Made by a program: the position numbers and the translations under genes. The notes below the pieces were generated by a model. It was not told where the DNA came from. It saw nothing but the letters and a program-made list of their open reading frames with translations, and did no database searches. A stretch of 10,197 nt of DNA, from NCBI GenBank assembly GCA_027371655.1, contig DAHXMR010000233.1:1-10197 (forward strand). The letters are read 5' to 3'. This document shows positions 7,681-10,197 of the stretch, in pieces. The first letter of the stretch is position 1; each line of letters opens with the position of its first letter. The DNA comes from Microcaldota archaeon. Lineage in GTDB: Archaea > Micrarchaeota > Micrarchaeia > Norongarragalinales > CAINOH01.

Positions 7681-8258
7681 AAAGAATCAGCCTTCTTCCC
7701 CAATTCGTCGGCAAGGCTGCGGTATTTCTCGTCCACGCCTTCCCCGATTTCATCCTTCTCGACTTTTTCAAACGCCTCGAATAACTCTTCCTTTCGCCCT
7801 TCGGGAAACGCTTGTTGGCTCTTGCGGAACAGGATGTTCTCCTTGCCAATGTGCTGAGTAAGCAAAGTGAAATACTGCTCCGCAAACCTCGCGCACGCCG
7901 CAGAATCGCCTTTTGCCGCGGTCTCGCGCATTTGCCTTACAAAACCCCGGCCTTGCACGTGCTCCGCCAAAAAGCGCTCCACCTCGCCTTTTTCCTGCGG
8001 CATTTGCGCCACAACGAGGGGGAAAAAGATTTTTTCCTCTTTCGCGTGGTGGCACTTGTCCGCAAAAGCCGACGCAAAATCCCCGGCATCCGCGTAAAAC
8101 GCGGCAGGCACGGTTTTGCCCGCCTTCTGCGCGGAAACCGCCTTGCGCAGTGCCACAAGCACGCGCGTAATCACGATGTGCTCCTCAATCAAAATTTGGA
8201 TTCCATCGTTTGCCACGCGAACCACGCTCCGCAAGTGCGCCCCGCATGCCGCGCGCAC
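7677..8258 (-). CDS. Hemerythrin-like HHE cation-binding domain protein
   Basis: A small, soluble four-helix diiron protein of the hemerythrin/HHE superfamily, by motif pattern. Numbered from the GTG at 8258 (193 residues) the candidate iron ligands are H27 (LIEEH), H71 and E75 (HHAKEEKIFFP), H100 (LAEHVQGR) and H136 with E140 (LLTQHIGKENILF). The LAEHxxGR and HIxKEN segments are typical of the COG3945-type subgroup. Such proteins bind O2 or iron, or act as redox sensors, but the specific role here is unknown. The GTG at 8258 directly abuts the rpiA stop (TAAGTG), suggesting cotranscription and translational coupling. Comparison with the family favours the GTG at 8216, which gives MANDGIQILIEEH and 179 residues. 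The C-terminus (EKVEKDEIGEG) is also family-like. There is no membrane segment or signal peptide. Confidence 0.85.
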   Translation of the reverse strand: MRAACGAHLRSVVRVANDGIQILIEEHIVITRVLVALRKAVSAQKAGKTVPAAFYADAGDFASAFADKCHHAKEEKIFFPLVVAQMPQEKGEVERFLAEHVQGRGFVRQMRETAAKGDSAACARFAEQYFTLLTQHIGKENILFRKSQQAFPEGRKEELFEAFEKVEKDEIGEGVDEKYRSLADELGKKADSF

Positions 8259-8945
8259 TTATTTTCTCTTCAAAACTTCCGCTCCGCTCTCCTTTCCAAC
8301 AATCACGGCGGCAACGTTGTGCGAGAAAATCCCGCACTCCACAACCCCCGGCATCATTTTCAAATCCTGCTCCAAATCGCGGGGAAGCGGAATTCCATCA
8401 AAAACAGCGTCAAGAATGAGATTCCCGTTATCCGTCACGAAGAAGTCGTCCGAGTCGGGTTTTTCGCGCAAGCCGCTTTTCACGCCAACCGAGTCAAGCG
8501 AGCGCGCAACAAGGGGTGCGGCAAATGGGAGGACTTCGATTGGCACCCTGCCTTTGAGTTTTGCCACGAGCTTCGACTCGTCGGCAATCACAACAAATGT
8601 TTTCGCAGCATAATCCACGACTTTTTCGCGCGCCAATGCCCCGCCGTAGCCCTTGATCAAATTCATTTTGGGGTCGACAAAATCAGCGCCGTCAACAGCC
8701 AAGTCGATTTGCCGGCCGCCCAAGTCCCCAAGGGAAATGACTTTCAGCCCGTTTTCCGCAGCCAAGCGCTCGGAGGCAACGGAGGTCGCCACGCACTCGA
8801 TTTTCAGCTTTTCCTCCCGGACTTTTTTAGCCAAAAGCTCGATGAAAAAATTGGCCGTGCTCCCGGTGCCCAATCCCACGATTTTGGTTTTTTTGGAAAC
8901 GTATTCAAGCGCCTTGCGCGAGGCGTTTTCCTTCGGATTTGCCAT
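8259..8945 (-). CDS. rpiA: Ribose-5-phosphate isomerase A
   Basis: Interconverts ribulose 5-phosphate and ribose 5-phosphate. The 228 residues are typical of RpiA. The phosphate loop GLGTGSTA is at 24-31, TSVAS at 54-58, the DGAD motif gives D85 and D88, and KGYGGALAREK (98-108) contains K98 and the catalytic E107. ADESK (121-125) and TDNGN (171-175) follow. Y100 replaces a Gly common in bacterial versions, but this position varies in archaea. The ATG at 8945 begins a normal RpiA N-terminus, and a TATA-like box lies about 26 nt upstream, consistent with a leaderless mRNA. It is divergent from rpe and directly followed by the hemerythrin-like gene. Ribose 5-phosphate from this enzyme feeds PRPP synthesis, linking it to the neighbouring pyrimidine genes. 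Confidence 0.96.
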   Translation of the reverse strand: MANPKENASRKALEYVSKKTKIVGLGTGSTANFFIELLAKKVREEKLKIECVATSVASERLAAENGLKVISLGDLGGRQIDLAVDGADFVDPKMNLIKGYGGALAREKVVDYAAKTFVVIADESKLVAKLKGRVPIEVLPFAAPLVARSLDSVGVKSGLREKPDSDDFFVTDNGNLILDAVFDGIPLPRDLEQDLKMMPGVVECGIFSHNVAAVIVGKESGAEVLKRK

Positions 8946-8966
8946 AAATCAACTTTCCCTGCCAAT

Positions 8967-8974
8967 CTTTTTAT
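8967..8974. promoter_or_regulatory. Shared TATA-like element between rpiA and rpe
   Basis: The only strongly AT-rich block in the 52-nt divergent gap reads CTTTTTAT on + and ATAAAAAG on -. Its centre (about 8970.5) lies about 26 nt from the rpiA ATG and about 27 nt from the rpe GTG, the expected TATA-to-start distance for leaderless transcripts in both directions. The - strand reading, towards rpiA, is the better TATA match. No clear BRE is seen on either side. Confidence 0.4.
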
Positions 8975-8997
8975 GCGTATGCAGCCAAACCCTCTTC

Positions 8998-9696
8998 GTG
9001 GAACGCAAAATACTCATAGGCGCCTCGTTGCTTGGGGCACGTTTCCAGAGCCACACTCAACTCAAGGAAGACGTCCAAGAAGTCGATGCCCTGGTTGACT
9101 GGCACCACATCGACGTGATGGACGGAAAGCTCGTCGAAACCCTTTCCGCGCTTGACGAATCCCACGTTGCCGTGGTGCGCCAAGTGTCCCAAAAACCCAT
9201 AGATGCGCACCTGATGGTCGCACACCCGGAGCCTTTGATTTCAAAATACGCCGCTGCCGGCGCAAACCTAATCACGATGCACTACGAGGCGTTCGTTTCC
9301 CCCGAAGGCGTTTTGGACGCCAAAGGGCTTGACGACGCGATAAGGCAGATAAAAAAAGCGGGGTGCTTCGTTGGGCTCTCCGTAAAACCCCGCACTCCGG
9401 CCTCCGTTTTTTCGGACGAATTGCTCAAAAAACTCGACTTGGTTCTTGTTATGACGGTTGAGCCGGGCAAGGCTGGGCAGGCGTTCATGCCGGAAATGCT
9501 TCCCAAAATAAGCGAGTTCTCGCACCGCTTAGGCAAACTCAACCCAAGCGCGCTTTTGCAAGTGGACGGCGGCGTGGGCCCCCAAAACGCGCGCTCCTGC
9601 ATTGGCGCGGGCGCGAATTTCCTGATTGCGGCAAGCGCGATATTCAAGGCAAAGGACAAAAAGGCGGCGGTTGCCGCAATGCGGAACCCGGCCTGA
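8998..9696 (+). CDS. rpe: Ribulose-phosphate 3-epimerase
   Basis: Interconverts ribulose 5-phosphate and xylulose 5-phosphate in a TIM-barrel fold. With the GTG at 8998 as start it has 232 residues (family about 220). Metal and catalytic residues are in place: S10 (GASLLG), H37 and D39 (HHIDVMDG), H71 (DAHLM) and D190 (QVDGGVG). MTVEPGKAGQAFMPEML (152-168) is the active-site loop, and SAIFK (213-217) closes the barrel. The frame is open much further upstream, antisense to rpiA, but the family N-terminus begins here and no other in-frame ATG, GTG or TTG lies between the rpiA start and 8998. The loop VEPGKAGQ differs from the usual VNPGFGGQ and partly resembles allulose-6-phosphate epimerase, so a related substrate is possible. 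The divergent rpiA supports Rpe. Confidence 0.92.
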   Translation: MERKILIGASLLGARFQSHTQLKEDVQEVDALVDWHHIDVMDGKLVETLSALDESHVAVVRQVSQKPIDAHLMVAHPEPLISKYAAAGANLITMHYEAFVSPEGVLDAKGLDDAIRQIKKAGCFVGLSVKPRTPASVFSDELLKKLDLVLVMTVEPGKAGQAFMPEMLPKISEFSHRLGKLNPSALLQVDGGVGPQNARSCIGAGANFLIAASAIFKAKDKKAAVAAMRNPA

Positions 9697-9717
9697 GTTG
9701 CACTTTCCGCGTTCGCG

Positions 9718-10197
9718 TCAGTGGAACCTGATGCGGAACTCCTTTTCCTCGGCTTCCTTCTTCAGCTTGTACGCATACGCGCCAACCGCCGCAAGTGCAA
9801 GCAGGAATGGAACGAGAATCCAGTACGGCACTCCGAATGCGCCTTCGTCGAAAATCGATTTTTCCACCCAAAACTTTGCCGAGCTTTCGGCGGTTCCAGT
9901 GCAGTTCGCCGTGTAGTAGGAGAAAATGCCTTCCAGGGAATACTCGCCAAGCGAGGCGTTGTCGGGCATCAAAAGCCCGCCGATTTTTCCGTATTTTCCC
10001 GAAAACGCGAGTTTCTCCTCGGACTTGCGAACAACGCTCCTGCTTTTGGCTTCCACCGCCTGCAAACGCAGCATTCCGTTAATTTCATCGGGAATCCCGC
10101 TTTCCATGCTTGCCGCAACTTTGACTTCGTCGCCGGGCATCACGTGGTCGGAATCAAGCGCCAAGGAGATGGAAACAAGCGACGAATTGCACGGTTC
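9718..10197 (-). CDS. Membrane-anchored surface protein, C-terminal part (5' end outside window)
   Basis: The - strand frame is open to the window edge and ends at a TGA, giving the last 159 residues. I recognise no family. Residues 1-115 of the fragment look like beta-strand-rich extracellular sequence, with a PGDEVKV segment (21-27) and a LGEYSLEGIFSYY segment (83-95) reminiscent of Ig-like domains. They carry three glycosylation sequons (N4, N80, N98) and two cysteines (3 and 99). One hydrophobic helix (about 121-143) is followed by the basic and acidic tail KLKKEAEEKEFRIRFH, so the topology is probably outside-to-inside with a short cytoplasmic tail. The apparent TTG start at 10164 is not needed because the frame continues past the edge. 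It converges on rpe with a 21-nt gap. An adhesin or S-layer-associated role is possible but unproven. Confidence 0.7.
   Translation of the reverse strand, partial: EPCNSSLVSISLALDSDHVMPGDEVKVAASMESGIPDEINGMLRLQAVEAKSRSVVRKSEEKLAFSGKYGKIGGLLMPDNASLGEYSLEGIFSYYTANCTGTAESSAKFWVEKSIFDEGAFGVPYWILVPFLLALAAVGAYAYKLKKEAEEKEFRIRFH

Noticed and set aside
8653..8997. Upstream extension of the rpe frame to the ATG at 8653
   Set aside because: The added 115 residues are antisense to rpiA and have no match to the epimerase family; the conserved protein begins right after the GTG at 8998.
7812..9098. Long + strand open frame (428 codons) opposite the hemerythrin-like gene and rpiA
   Set aside because: It spans two clear - strand genes with intact motifs and has Arg/His-rich low-complexity translation with no recognisable domain.

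Overview
The window looks like a chromosomal piece of a moderately GC-rich archaeon. The case for archaea rests on four things: an aspartate carbamoyltransferase with a separate zinc-binding regulatory subunit (PyrI) in an operon with the catalytic subunit; TATA-like boxes centred about 26-31 nt upstream of several start codons; a near absence of Shine-Dalgarno motifs, which fits leaderless mRNAs; and glycosylation sequons in the two apparent surface proteins. A DPANN lineage (Diapherotrites-like) is my guess from the compact layout, not something shown by the sequence.

Layout. 1-357 is the 3' end of an unrecognised, sequon-rich protein. 390-7680 is a block of pyrimidine genes on the + strand: pyrC (dihydroorotase), then after a 102-nt promoter-bearing gap carA, carB, pyrB and pyrI, packed with gaps of 8 nt or less, or about 40 nt before pyrI. 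On the - strand, rpiA (ribose-5-phosphate isomerase) is followed directly by a hemerythrin/HHE-domain gene that runs tail-to-tail into pyrI. Divergent from rpiA, across a 52-nt gap, is rpe (ribulose-phosphate 3-epimerase). The right edge holds the C-terminal part of a membrane-anchored surface protein on the - strand. No gap exceeds 300 nt, and I saw no RNA genes, CRISPR arrays or insertion sequences.

How the genes work together. CarA and CarB make carbamoyl phosphate from glutamine, bicarbonate and ATP. PyrB/PyrI condenses it with aspartate, and PyrC closes the ring to dihydroorotate. The later steps (PyrD, PyrE, PyrF) are not in the window. Rpe and RpiA interconvert pentose phosphates and can supply ribose 5-phosphate for PRPP, the co-substrate of PyrE, so the neighbourhood makes sense as pyrimidine nucleotide supply. 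The CTP-binding residues of PyrI look intact, whereas the C-terminal allosteric domain of CarB looks shortened and lacks its usual signatures. This suggests that feedback acts mainly at aspartate carbamoyltransferase.

I see no strong evidence of an undescribed system. The points most worth a second look are the CarB regulatory domain, the symmetric promoter between rpiA and rpe, a palindrome at the carA start, and the rpiA-hemerythrin pairing.
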